A stretch of DNA of 64,000 nt from Vespula vulgaris. Lineage: Eukaryota; Arthropoda; Insecta; Hymenoptera; Vespidae. Position 1 is the first letter of the stretch, and the number at the start of each line of letters is the position of its first letter. Positions 36,641 to 49,015 of the stretch are shown here, one piece after another. The position numbers and the translations under genes are program-made. Under the pieces are notes generated by a model. It was not told where the DNA came from and did not search any database. It saw only the letters and a list, made by a program, of their open reading frames with translations. The stretch is from assembly GCF_905475345.1 (NCBI RefSeq), contig NC_066600.1:4126001-4190000 (forward strand), in the 5' to 3' direction.

Positions 36641-37219
36641 TCTCGAGATTTCAAAGCTATAGCTCTGACGACGGTTTCGACATACGTTATATACTATACC
36701 TCCGATCAAGCGAGTCTCTGCTTGGGATAGCAAATTTACCATTTACCGAGTCTCCGAGCAATGAATATTCCGTCGTATGACGGTATAACGGAATTTACGT
36801 GGCACGTACCGCATCCTCCTTTATTATAGTTGCCGATCCGCTTCCGTACCGAATCTCCGTGGTCTATAAAGGTTACCATGTGCTTCACTCCCCGCAATAA
36901 CACCACGATTATTCTATGGATTTCAATCCACATAATTATCGAAGAGACAACCTTTACATGCCAAGCATACGCGATTCTAACGTTGTCTATCAGTCGGCTT
37001 ACTGCCATGGCTTATAGTATTAGCTTTGATATTTTCAAAATTCAGAGATATTCACGTCGCAGAAGTGATATTTAACCGAACGTATTATTTTCAAATTTAT
37101 TTTTCAATCTCGGAGAGACTTGAATATTTCAAAAAATTCTTCCAACTCGATTGGTAACCGTAGCCTCTTTTCTTTTTTATCTTACTTCCGATACATTTCT
37201 CAAAAATGACTTTGATTTA

Positions 37220-37222
<3 letters not shown>

Positions 37223-37277
<55 letters not shown>

Positions 37278-37346
37278 TTTTTTACGTAAAAGCGATCTGA
37301 GTATTAAAGAGAAAGAGAGAAAGCTAGAGAGAGAGAGAGAGAGAGA
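37223..37346. repeat. Facing (CT)n and (GA)n tracts
   Basis: A CT tract (37223-37278) is followed 30 bases later by a GA tract (37308-37346). The two are complementary in reverse, so a transcript from either strand could fold into a hairpin of up to about 30 pairs. Confidence 0.85.
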
Positions 37347-38000
37347 TGCAACGACCAAGAAAATTGCATATAAACTAAGCGTTAGAATTCTCCGCGAAAA
37401 TTTGCAACTTTGGAACGTTACAAACGTTGCCTGGGCATAGGTAAAAGTTAACAGAGGGTGAACTGGATGAGTGGACGTTGCAAGAGCAAAGGTGGAACAC
37501 TGGGAAAGCAACAAATTGCCTCGTCTAATATAACAAACAGGTTGCGGAGCCACTGTGTCGCTCGTATAATGCTCCGGGGTGTTACTGCCATGGTAGAACA
37601 AAAAATTATCACTTCAAGTGGCTCTGGCACGGCTGTACAGTGTATCATGCAACAGAGACACGAATGCGAATCCACGACTAGGGAGCTAGAAAGATAGAAA
37701 GAGAAAGAGATACTCTCTCTCTCTCTTTCGCTGTGTTACATGGTTCGCGACCTCCTCCGGTGCTCGTTTCACCTCACCTATGCCCGTTTGTCGTCAAGGG
37801 AGAACTTCGATGTACGATTCAGCTCAACATCGAGTTAACGGCAAATAAAAGCTCGATCGATCACCACTCTATAACTAAAACCATTCAACTCCAACCTCGC
37901 ATAATATTGTATTAGAGTTTTCTAAATTAATAACTCTAACCCTCTCGAAGTCGACTTCGACATTTGAACAATCTTTCCGCTCAATTGTTCGTTGAACATT

Positions 38001-38590
38001 TTTATATACTTCGTTTATTTGTTTCTTTCTTGTTTCATTGATTTATTACTGGTGTATTATAAAAATTAGTTATTATTGAAAATTAATTAATACATGATCA
38101 TTGTAATAATTTATCGAAATAAATTGTAACTCCATTATATTTTTTCTATAAATAAATATTAGAATTATATTACATTAGCACAATTATACTATGATATATA
38201 TATATGAAACTTCGAATCATCGCAATAATATGAAATGAATCTTAAAAACTACGTATATCTAAGTTATGTTAAAGTTCAGTGAGACTCATACGGCGTTATA
38301 GAACATTGTAGTATAATAACGTACCTAATTAAATGAAAAATCTAATTATAAATTAATATTTAAATCCACATTCGTTTATTTAATAATAATACAAAGATTG
38401 TAAAGATATGACTTGATAATCGATTTATTATTACGGTAATACTACATCATTTCGAACAATTTTACAACGTCCATTTATACGTCTCGTTTGAGAAATTTTA
38501 CGTTCTATGTCAAAGAAAGTAATATCATTGTGTAATAGTAAACGCAGAGACATTCTCAGGTTTTTCATTAGTTTTATTAAAAAGTACAGG
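38001..38590. other. AT-rich non-coding stretch
   Basis: No feature is recognised. Confidence 0.5.
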
Positions 38591-38754
38591 ATAATTTGAA
38601 AATCGAGGATTCAAACGTTTATTACAAAGTACAGAGGTTTTTAACCTTGCAACTTAACCGGAAGAGGAGCGTTCTACTGATACTTGCTTTTGTTCACAGC
38701 GCAGTTATATGGCTACTTCCTGCTAGGTGCTATGCCATCAACCACGACGTTGAC

Positions 38755-38812
<58 letters not shown>

Positions 38813-39435
38813 TTTTCTCTACCTCTATCTATCTCTCTTCTTTCTTTTTCGTTCCTTGTATCACATTCTAGCCCGAGAGGATGATACGTGGGAGCTTCGC
38901 GAGCTCGCAGGCGAAAAGGATGTCTGAAATAACATCCAGCTACGAGAGAGGCATTCGAAAGAGAACGAGAGCAGTGCTCGAGTCCGATCATAGTCGACCC
39001 AGCCAAGATCGTTGGAAACGAAGAATACGTGTTAACCGCGGAGAAGTGAGATATCATGAACAAGAATATGGAAAAATTCCAAGGAATGTTGCATATTTTC
39101 AGAGAATCGCAGTGACAGAAGGAAAGAGAAAGAGAGAGAGAGAGAGAATGAAAGAAAGAAACAAGTGATTTTTCACGAAACTTGTCTAATATATTAGTTA
39201 TATTTTTCGAAAATTTTAACTTCTTTAACCAGTTATGACAGATTCTTTTGGGGAGATAAATAGCTACTGGTAGACATTCGCACACATCCAAATTGTCTCT
39301 CGAGAATAAGAACAACGTTGACATTCAAGTTCACTTTATATTTCACCGTTTTGTGTTTTTAAAATATAACCTTCGATCTAGAAAGTAGAACATTTTCCCG
39401 CTTACTATTTTTCGCTATCTATCTTTTGCTTTTAA
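38591..39435. other. GC-richer patch around a CT tract
   Basis: The patch includes a CT tract and, at 39120-39148, a GA tract. Frames of 91-203 codons overlap on both strands and are largely simple-sequence translation. No domain is seen. Confidence 0.4.
38758..38820. repeat. (CT)n microsatellite
   Basis: About 22 pure CT units with a TTT-interrupted right end. Confidence 0.95.
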
Positions 39436-39630
39436 ATGGAATATCGTGGCACAGGTAACGTGCGGCTACCGAAAAGAGACAAGGATAACTTTGACGCGTA
39501 TACCCAGGATGCTAGTTTTCAGAACAGCAACTTCGAAGACCACTCGTTCTCGTCGAGGGAGAAAAATTATCGACGTTATGTCAGTCTGAAAAATCCTTCT
39601 TGTCAAGTTGAAAGCTTTTGGCCTAGGTAG
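39436..39630 (+). CDS. Possible small ORF or exon, 64 codons, unknown
   Basis: An ATG-started frame ends at TAG and is not built from simple sequence. The peptide is polar and mixed (Asp, Asn, Ser, Phe, Arg-rich), with no signal peptide, membrane segment or recognised motif. Codons in the middle third favour C or G at the third position, unlike the AT-rich flanks. An AG followed by GTAACG at 39455 could act as either splice site, so the true exon could be shorter. Nothing nearby confirms expression. It could be a chance frame, a conserved non-coding element or an exon of an unplaced gene. Confidence 0.15.
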   Translation: MEYRGTGNVRLPKRDKDNFDAYTQDASFQNSNFEDHSFSSREKNYRRYVSLKNPSCQVESFWPR

Positions 39631-40246
39631 CCCTCCTGTTTTCTATACCAGCAAACATTGCTTCTTCAATTTTTAAGAAGAAAGAGATTAGAAAGAAGTT
39701 TTTTTTATATTAATGAAAAATACAATACCGATCTCTCATATATCTATCTATCATTTGTAATATTAATATGAAATATTTCGATTTTTAATTATATCCAACT
39801 CTGAATTTGTTTTAGTGTATTACGCTGATGATAGAATAGTTATAACTTTAGAAACAAGATATTCACTTAAATGGAGTATCCTGGTCACGTTGAAATCCGT
39901 ACTAACACACGATATCTCTATAGAAAAGGATATTAGAGATAACATGAAATATGGAAAAAGAAAACAAAGAGTGAACGAACGATGACCGAGACTATTGCAG
40001 TCGAATGTAACTCTCGTGCACTTCGAGAGCACGTTTCCGATACACACTTTGCACTACACTTTTCGCTACTTCGATACACTCCTCAGTTTTTGATAAATCG
40101 ACCGTCTGCCTTTACGTTTCGTTTTTGCTGGAAGGCATTCGAAAGTTTACCGGCCAGTTAAATATTTCGGGGCGAACGTGCAGAAAAAAAGCAACTTCGT
40201 GAAAGTTGAAGCAGCGTCGAAGTAACGTTGATGTGGTAGAGGACGG

Positions 40247-40350
40247 GAAGAAGAAAAATAAGAAAAAAAAAAAAAAAGAAGAAAGAAGAAAAAAGAAGAA
40301 GAAGAAGAAGAAGAAGAAGAAGAAGGAGAAGAAGAAGGAAAAAAGAGAGG
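40247..40350. repeat. (AAG)n purine array
   Basis: Poly-A-rich sequence passes into about 12 AAG units, then mixed AAGG units. Confidence 0.95.
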
Positions 40351-40764
40351 GGAGAAAATGAATGGAAGAAGTTTCACCTTTGGTCTGATTAACGGGAAAT
40401 ATGTCATGGTGGAGGGTCGTGACCGGAAGTAAAAATTATTCGAACGAGGACGATGAAACTTGGAAGAAAATATTTGAAATAATTTGACAAATATTTGTCG
40501 ATTATCAAATAAATCGTCAAAAATTCGTATAACAATGATATTTAATTAAAATTACATTCTTCCCTTCGTATGAACAAATAATGCATTTTTCCTCGTTATT
40601 TTATTTCTCTCGTATATACGAGCATACATCGTACATGATTAAAATCTTCCGCTTGATCGATCGATTCTTTAGAAAAAGCACGTTCGTCGATTTCCAACGA
40701 GAGAAAATCCGACGAGAGGATCACTGAGAGGTGTCGAAAGATTGGATCTTTGGATTTTCGTTAA

Positions 40765-40821
<57 letters not shown>

Positions 40822-40860
40822 TTCTTTTTCTCTTTCTCTTTCTCTGTCTCTCACTCTCTT
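40765..40860. repeat. (CT)n microsatellite
   Basis: About 24 pure CT units, then impure TTTCTC sequence. Confidence 0.95.
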
Positions 40861-41831
40861 TCTATGTTCACTTGACGTAGCTAAATTGGACATCTCTTGA
40901 GTAATTAGACGATAGACCGCAAGGGTATCAAGAATTTACAGCTTCAGCAAGCACACTTACCACGAAACACCGTAGATACTGGAATAATTAACGAATTCTA
41001 TTGGGAGTTTCAAGATTAAAGATACGATAGGTAGTTACGTGATGAAGGAACAAGTTCGATCGTTTCATCGTTAATTTTCGATATTTTTTATAATCGAATT
41101 TGAAAATAATCGAAAGAATAATGGAAAAACGGGAAGAAAAAACGAAAGGAAATATTTATTAACGCCATTGAAATGTTTAGTAAATTTTCTGCGTTAATGA
41201 GTCAGCCATGAAACACACTTTCTTTTACTATTTTTTTCCCCTTTTTTTTTTCCTTCCACCCCTTGTTTTTTGTCGTATAAAGACAGAGACGAAACGGTAG
41301 ATACACTTTATTTAATTCCTCCCGATACTTTCCACCAGGGTCCTCCCCATTGAATTTCTATCGTTTTCCATAAAGAAGTCGTAACCGGGAAAACTAGAGA
41401 AGAGAAATATTACATCGTACGTTAGAGGTACTGCGAACGAATCGAACGGATGTAACGAAGTAGTACGTATCTTCGAAAACGACTGAATCTTCCGTTGAAA
41501 AGAAGAAAGAGAGAAAGAGAGAGGAGAGAAAGAAAAAAAGAAAGAGACATAATATAACCGAATGTAATTATGATAACCAGCGTAATATTCTCTATATTTA
41601 TTAGATACTTTTCCAAAATTGACCTATTTTCTGTATCATTTCATAGCCAATAGAATACTCATCGTTTCTATTATCTTTCAAGAAACATCGAAAGCTATTT
41701 CTTTTGTCTATCGATTATCGCTTTGCTTTCTCTCTCTCTCTCTCTTTCTCTCTTTCTCTCTCCCTTTTCTTTCCTTTCTTCGAATGTCGGTAATACATCA
41801 AGTACGAAACTACAACGCATCCGTCTATTTA

Positions 41832-41892
<61 letters not shown>
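41832..41892. repeat. (CT)n microsatellite
   Basis: About 27 CT units with one TTT interruption near the left end. Confidence 0.95.
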
Positions 41893-41895
<3 letters not shown>

Positions 41896-42063
41896 CGCGG
41901 AAAGAAACTGCAGATAAATCAGTCGTCGGTCAGCCGCGAAGATTAAACGCGAAACGCTTTGGTAGATGTATACATAGTTACGTAGGCGTTAGTATGTATA
42001 TATATACAACGAGTCGTGGACGATCTTCACAGGTGTGTGTCGACGAACTGCCCTCTGCCCTTT

Positions 42064-42066
<3 letters not shown>

Positions 42067-42107
<41 letters not shown>

Positions 42108-42158
42108 CTCTCTATCTATCTCTCTCTTTCTCTATCTCTTTCTCTCTTTCTCTCTCTC
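42067..42158. repeat. (CT)n microsatellite, impure
   Basis: A pure left half is followed by CT sequence broken by GTTT and CTAT steps. Confidence 0.95.
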
Positions 42159-42490
42159 ATGTTACTGTCCTTCTCACTCTAACGCACCGACGCACCCAGG
42201 TATTTCGCGAATCCGGCAATAAAACCGTGGGCATTATCTCTCGCAGAGTGCTCTCGCTATTATTATTTGCGACGGGCTTAAACGCAAATCAGCGCACGAC
42301 CACACGAAAATGGCATTGTTCGTAAGCCGACACGCGGATACGTCCTCGTTTGGTATTCGTATTACGTCATATTATTATGGCCAGACTAAATAATCGGCCC
42401 TTTGTGGGCATCCACCTAATAACGATCAGTCGAAGCGTGCTCTCGACGTTACGATGTAACATCTAGAACTTTCCCCCATTGATAAATAAT

Positions 42491-44000
42491 CTTCCTTTAT
42501 GAAATATATCTGACAGACACATTCGCGTTTAATTAAGTATTTTTATTTTTTCTTCCAACTTATGTATTATTCTTTTTTTTTTTCTTTTTTGTAGTTATCG
42601 TGGGTATCGGAGATTATTTATGAAGAATCAAAAGAGCTTCGATTTTCAAAAGTGCTTTTTTTTCTTTCTTTCTATGCGTTGCATACTTTTTTTATTTTTC
42701 TTTTTTTTTCTTTCTTTCTTTCTCTTTCGGATGAAAATATTTATTTAAAATAAATTAGTGATTTCAGTAGAGATTCGTTCGAGTACACGTGGACGATGAC
42801 TTATGTAACTTTAATCCATAACGAGTTTGATATTTTATAATTGTCTGTGTGTCTTTTTTTTTACATATATTCCTATGATTAGATTCTTTACGATTTTTTT
42901 ATTCGTCGTTAAATATTATTTGCATTAAAATTTAAACTTTGTTTTACGTACGTTGTGACGTTATCGTTAGAGTAATTGATCTCATATAACTTTTTTATAT
43001 TTACATATATATATATATTTTTTTTTTTTAATTAAAAATGTAATAATTTTTATATTGAATTCTTTTTATATTTTAATGTACACCTTACAATAAATTTTCT
43101 TCAGATGATTTAGAAAGAGAGAATTAAAAAGATGACAAATAAAACCTCCACTGTTTTCAGTAGTAAAGATGTACACGCGCGTGTGCAACGATGCGTGTTT
43201 GTTAGCCGTTTCATAAGAGAACTGACAAAGAGAAATGAAAGAAAAGAAGAACAATATATAAGATATGAATTTATTCAAGACAGTGACATAAGAGACGTTG
43301 ACGAATAAAAGTTGTTAGAACTTGTTAGAACTTCGTTACGTATCTTTTAGAACTTTAGAAACTGTCCCTACAATTATATTAAGACCGATTATATATTTTC
43401 ACTATAAAATAAGAATATTTTTAAATATAATATCATTATTGCATAATACTTAAAAAATATATCCGTTTACTTTTTTTTTTTTGGTCAAAGCAGACCTCAG
43501 AGGAGATACAGAGTACAAAGCGTGACAATCATCATTTAACAAAAAAAGGAAAAATCTAATATTGTATTATTAAATAACGTTGAAACAATATCAATATCCA
43601 AATGGATAAATGGGTAAATGGTATACGTACTGTTTATTAATGAGAATAAAAGAAAAAAAAAAAAAGAACCAACCTAATGAAGAGTAAAAGAAATCTATCC
43701 GATTATCTTTACCTCGATCGATATGAAAAGAAAAAAATCGATTAAATCACCTTTGATCCTGTTTGTAAGTTAAGTCTCATTCAATTCGCGACCGTTCGTC
43801 ATTTCATTTAATTTTCACGGAGAAATTGAACATAAAAGGGGTGAAAAAGAAGGTTAAAGGTAGAAAAAGGAAAAAAAGAAAAAGAAGGAAGGAAGGAAGG
43901 AAGGAAGGAAGGAAGTAAATAAAGAAGAAAGGAAGGAAGTAAGTAAGTAAAGGAAGGAAGGAAGGAAGGAAGGAAGAAAAGAAAGAAGGAAGATTAAGCA
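42491..44000. other. AT-rich non-coding stretch
   Basis: Poly-T runs occur at 42570-42720 and 43015-43030, and GTTAGAACTT is doubled near 43315. A GGAA/GTAA array occupies 43884-43990. No gene is recognised. Confidence 0.5.
43884..43990. repeat. (GGAA)n array with GTAA steps
   Basis: GGAA units are interrupted by a short GTAAATAAAGAA stretch and three GTAA units. Confidence 0.95.
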
Positions 44001-45080
44001 TTTATCCGCGAAACGTTACTACCGTAAAAGTCCGAAAACCCCATGGGCTATAACAAAGATCCTTCTGCTATACTTTCGCATACAGTTTTATGCGAGTAAT
44101 CGATCGGTCTCGTGTTCTTCGAAAGATCCTCCTTACGTTTTTACGATATACCAAGAAGGTGTAACGAGTTGAGTAAAATCAGCGGGATTTTGTTCGCTTC
44201 GAGCAAAGCGTTTCCATGGGAACACAGCGTTCGGTACGATCTCGAAGGAAAATTAAAAGTTGAGAGTTCATTTCGTCCTGTACGTAATACAAGCGCTCAT
44301 GTGAGAACAAGAGAAAGAGTGTGTATAAAGGGAAAAAGAGAAAGAAAGAGAAAGAGAGAAAAAGAGAGAGAGAGAAAGAGAGAGAGAGAGGAAAGAGAAG
44401 GAACTTGAAAAATCAGGACAAAGGCCATGCGCTTGGTCGACGTTTTAGTCGGCAGTGGACTTTTGAAATTCGACCGCGTCCACGTATAATAATCCTTGTA
44501 ATACAGGGTAGCGTCAAATGTCACGAGCCAAAGGTCCTTAAACAATGGAACTATGAACGCAGAGCCGACAAAGCACTCGCGACACACCGACACGCTCATA
44601 TTAATTTTAATTGCATTCATATAGAACACCCGGTAGTTCCCTATGTCTCTCTCTTTCTCTCTCCCTCCCTCCCACTCCTCTCTCTTTCTCTTTCTCTCTA
44701 TGCCTCACTATATCTTCCAATTAGTAGAAAACGCAATTGCGACGAGTTTTTTCCAAAGGTATCCGACATTCTGATATTAACATAGGAAAAGGTTGTTACT
44801 ATATTTTCTACATCGTCCAGGTTTGTATAGAAAATATGAGAGAGAAAGAAAGAAAAAGAAAATAAGGGCGATGGGATAGGGTGAAGGGAAAACGGGGAAC
44901 GAACAAAATATTTTACATTAAAAGCAACAAAGTATTGTTACTCCTGTAATTGTTCGACCAGATGTAACTGTTTCCATAACATTTCCAATTATTTTCCTTT
45001 TTTTTTTTTTTTAGATATGTTTGTTCGTATCTAGAAAAGAGATTTGATTAACCGTCCTCAATATTACTCTTTCTCCTCTG

Positions 45081-45148
<68 letters not shown>
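45081..45148. repeat. (CT)n microsatellite
   Basis: About 33 pure CT units. Confidence 0.95.
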
Positions 45149-45150
<2 letters not shown>

Positions 45151-45807
45151 ATCTTTCACTACATCAAATGTAAAGCACGAATAGTAGGACTAACGATAAG
45201 TACATTATCGAAGTTAGTGAAAGTTCCAAAGTCGATTTCGATCGTGAATGTATGTATGTATGTATGAATGCATGCATAGCAAATACTAAGCGTCGAATTC
45301 GTTGAAGTCGTTTCGTTCAAGGGAGATGAAACATGCTCCAAGAGAAAAAAATAAAGATACGTTTGAAACTAACCCTTCAGCATCTCTCTCGATTTTACAT
45401 TTTATGGAACTCAAAAGATATTTATCCTACTGGTACACTCTTAAGGTTAAATGTTCCTCAGACAAAACTCGTATCTATCATAGAAAAGCTTTTTTTTTTT
45501 AATTATGTTTACATGTGTGTGTATGTGTATTATTTGTTATTTCACTTCATTTTTTTGAACATACCGCTCACATCATAATGGCGCAAAAATTGATTGTTAA
45601 CCGCTTTGAATGTGTCAAGGGATTTTTGATAAAATCTTGTCAAAAAGTAACAAGGGCTGCGATAGCGACTTGTTTTAATACATGTCGATAAACCCGAGCG
45701 ACATGACAGAAAAAACCTCGACATTAAATGTAAACAATACTATCGCTCTACGTTTATATTCACAATCACACGCGGTTAAGAATTACAGCGAGAGTTCTTT
45801 TTTAAGT

Positions 45808-45843
45808 TTTATTTTATTTTATTTTATTTTATTTTATTTTATT
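45808..45843. repeat. (ATTTT)n microsatellite
   Basis: About seven pure five-base units. Confidence 0.95.
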
Positions 45844-46296
45844 TCTTTGTTATTTTTGTTCAAAATTTGTTTATCACAATTTTGGTTTAAAATAATATTA
45901 ATTCGTAGTAATACTTAGAATGTTTTTCTCTATAAAAATTCGTGAAAAGCAAAGATAAAAATAAGTTAATCTCGCGATATGTCTTAGTTTCTGGACACGT
46001 CATATAAACAATCATATAAAAATCACTGCTGCTATTAATTTCTACACTCATTTACATCGTCAACATTAGATCCTTTCAACACGGTCGAGTAGAATGAATT
46101 CAATTTAGTGACTTTAATGTGACAACTCTTTCAAGTTATGAAATATCGGTGAATGAAAGTATAATATATCATCCAAGAAAAATCAGAATCAATGATTCAC
46201 CGAAATATTTTAGGACAAAATTTATTTATAAAAATATATCGTCAATGATTTGATAAAGACATGCAATTTTATTACAATATAAAGATTTATAAGGAA

Positions 46297-46318
46297 TGTG
46301 TGTGTGTGTGTGTGTGTG
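46297..46318. repeat. (GT)n microsatellite
   Basis: Eleven GT units, one of only a few GT/CA tracts in a window dominated by GA/CT. Confidence 0.95.
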
Positions 46319-46844
46319 AAAGAAAGAGAACATAAAAATGAATAATAAACACAGTTAATTCTCGTATAAATCAGTATCAATTTATTAATCCCTGGATTTT
46401 AATAAACGTAAATGCCATTAGAAGAAAATCGCGCGGATAAATTTTCTAATTCGTTTTAACAAGAAACTAAAAACAATTAATAATGTGTCGAACTATTTCA
46501 AGAAAAGTAAGCGAGAAAAAATACGATCAATTGTTCTTCATCTATTAAAAAATTCTTGATCAAATACGATTCAATTCAAATATAATACAATTCTTAATCA
46601 GAATTTGATCAGAATATTAATAACATTGATAGAATAATGAATAAATGATTTTAAAGAAATATACAAACGTACAGTAAAGAAAACATTTCTATATTTTGAT
46701 GATTTGTAGATATATTTGTTTTGTATAAAAAGAAAAAAAGATTATTTATTTTGAAAAACAGTATAAACAGTATAACAAAACGACAGGCCATCTTAACGAG
46801 TGTCTCGAAAGGTATCTAGAAAAAATTATATAAAGAAATAAAAA

Positions 46845-46875
<31 letters not shown>

Positions 46876-46945
46876 TAGAATTAAAAAAGAAAGGAAGAAA
46901 GGAAGAAAGGAAGGAAGGAAGGAAGGAAGGAAGGAAGGAAGAAAA
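46845..46945. repeat. (GAAA)n/(GGAA)n compound array
   Basis: GAAA units, a short non-repeat step near 46880, then GGAAGAAA and pure GGAA units. Confidence 0.95.
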
Positions 46946-47257
46946 AGAGATTCACGAAGGACAAGGTACGCTTTGGCGATTTACGGTGTTACGACGACGG
47001 CGTCTGCGGTTGTAGGATAGGCGCCTCGCCGTCTGCGTCGTTCCTTTGTAAATAAAAACCCCTTACAAAGAGAGAACAAGAGAGGGAAAGGACCAGCCCC
47101 CGTAGTATGTATGTACACGTTGTTGGTATAGAAACAGGAAGAGAAAAAGGGCTGTGCGCGCGAACATTGGCGACTTTTCAACTCTGTTGGAAAACTAAAC
47201 TGACCCAGGCCTTTGTGTCAGTGATGCAAAATGCGTCCAATTTCTGGCTACAATGAG

Positions 47258-47308
<51 letters not shown>

Positions 47309-48170
47309 TATGATATTTGCACAAAATCTGCTTTAAATGGTTTTTTTTTCTGGGCTGCTGTTCTTTGTCAGAGATAGATAGAACCAGTGAGAATGTAAAA
47401 ACAAAGTGAAATAGGCTTTTTAAGACAAAATAACATAGTAAAATGCATCGTTTACTATCTAAATCCGAACGAACTATTTGTTTTTCTTTTTTTTTTTCTT
47501 TTGGTTATACACAATTAGTACTTAACCATTCGCTAGTACAAATACGTAAAACTATTTGAGTTCGTTCAGGAATAGATCGGTTTGAATCGTCAACAGAAAA
47601 AAGAAGGAATTAATAAAGTTAAAAGTATAACTAGATGTAACGACTTATAGTTACAGTCGAAATTAATTATGCGAAGACTTTAAAACTTTATCGGTGATTA
47701 AATTTAAGTATCAACTATCTATAATCTAATATTTTTATCCTTTTCCAAAGAGGAATTATCTAATTTGAGATTCGATGTCGATTTATTGAATAACTCCGTG
47801 GCCTACTTTTTCGTCATATCTGAAAAATAATATTCGTAATACGATTGTTAGTTATATTTAGATATAAATTATATCATTTTAATTATACCGTATAGTAAAT
47901 ATACAACTTAAATCAAGGAATAACTGATGAACTTTCGAATACGACGAATTAATTTCACGAGGAAAGTGATGAAGTTGTAAGCAACGTTATGAAAAAGAGT
48001 TAAGATCAACAGATTATTATTAATTGTCGAAATTATTGTTATTTCATTACAAGATAAACGTTGCGGAAAAGCAAGAACCGTTAGAAAGTTTTCAATAATT
48101 CGTTTAAAATAAAATCACTAGAGCGTAATAAAATGCAAACGAAACGATAACTCTAATAATGTTGTTACCA
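46946..48170. other. GC-rich patch then AT-rich DNA
   Basis: Bases 46970-47210 are GC-rich (GGCGCC, GCGCGCGAAC words) with no supported frame. A GA tract lies at 47262-47304, and AT-rich DNA without features fills 47330-48160. Confidence 0.5.
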
Positions 48171-48280
48171 AGGTTCGTTCGTTCGTGCATAATGAAAAAA
48201 TCCATTCGGCTAATCAACGCCGAGCACGGCTACAGAACGTAACGAACGACGTTGTACACTACGCGGTAACAGCCGCTTCG

Positions 48281-48323
<43 letters not shown>

Positions 48324-48583
48324 CCTCTCTCTCTCTCTCTCTCTCTTTACAAAATAACGCGCCGCGGGTGAAACTTCGGTTTCCCTAATTTTGGTAAACA
48401 ATCGCTCAGCTTTTGCTAGTATAACCTAGTTTCGTGCAATCGTAACGATATATAGAATGGTTCTCTGGGAAGCACGCAACTAGAATTACATTTATGTGAA
48501 CCTAAAACCGAGCTAGAGCTAGATCAACGTCGTAAAAGCGTTGATCTCTAAGCAGAAAGACAAAGAAGGAGAAAGAGACATAG

Positions 48584-48590
<7 letters not shown>

Positions 48591-48671
<81 letters not shown>
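48591..48671. repeat. (TA)n(GA)n compound microsatellite
   Basis: About 19 TA units (to 48629) join about 20 GA units directly. Confidence 0.95.
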
Positions 48672-48673
<2 letters not shown>

Positions 48674-48928
48674 TAGAGATAGAGACAGATAGTACAATAA
48701 GGAACGAGCTCGAACGTCGTCTTGCTCGTTGCATAAACGATCGGGAGCTGTTCAAAAAATCTCTTTACCATCATCCTTTTAAGTTGAAACGCATCTCGGC
48801 AGCAAAGAGAGCAAGAGCGCTTTTCTATATGCGCGAATGGAGTTTCTCTTCATCTACGTGAACGAGCAAAGCGTTCCTTTCCTCCGTTTTTTTTTCTCTC
48901 CTTCTATCTTTCCATCTCTCCCCAGGCT

Positions 48929-48931
<3 letters not shown>

Positions 48932-49012
<81 letters not shown>
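48932..49012. repeat. (CT)n microsatellite
   Basis: About 40 pure CT units, among the longest in the window. It faces the GA tract at 48630-48671 in inverted orientation, 260 bases away. Confidence 0.95.

Positions 49013-49015
<3 letters not shown>

Larger units (their letters stand above)
36441..38000. other. Mixed stretch with CpG-rich patches
   Basis: Apart from the long CT tract and the facing CT/GA pair (listed separately), bases 36650-37020 and 37400-37920 are of higher GC. Frames there occur on both strands without domains. Nothing supports coding. Confidence 0.4.
39631..42490. other. Non-coding stretch with several simple-sequence tracts
   Basis: An AAG array lies at 40247-40350 and CT tracts at 40765-40860, 41728-41770, 41832-41892 and 42067-42158. 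Bases 41880-42480 are CpG-richer, around the last CT tract. No coding is supported. Confidence 0.5.
44001..46940. other. Mixed non-coding stretch
   Basis: Bases 44000-44640 are GC-richer with a GA tract (44318-44400). CT-rich DNA lies at 44646-44700 and 45081-45148. TTTTA and GT arrays and plain AT-rich DNA follow. No frame has a domain. Confidence 0.5.
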
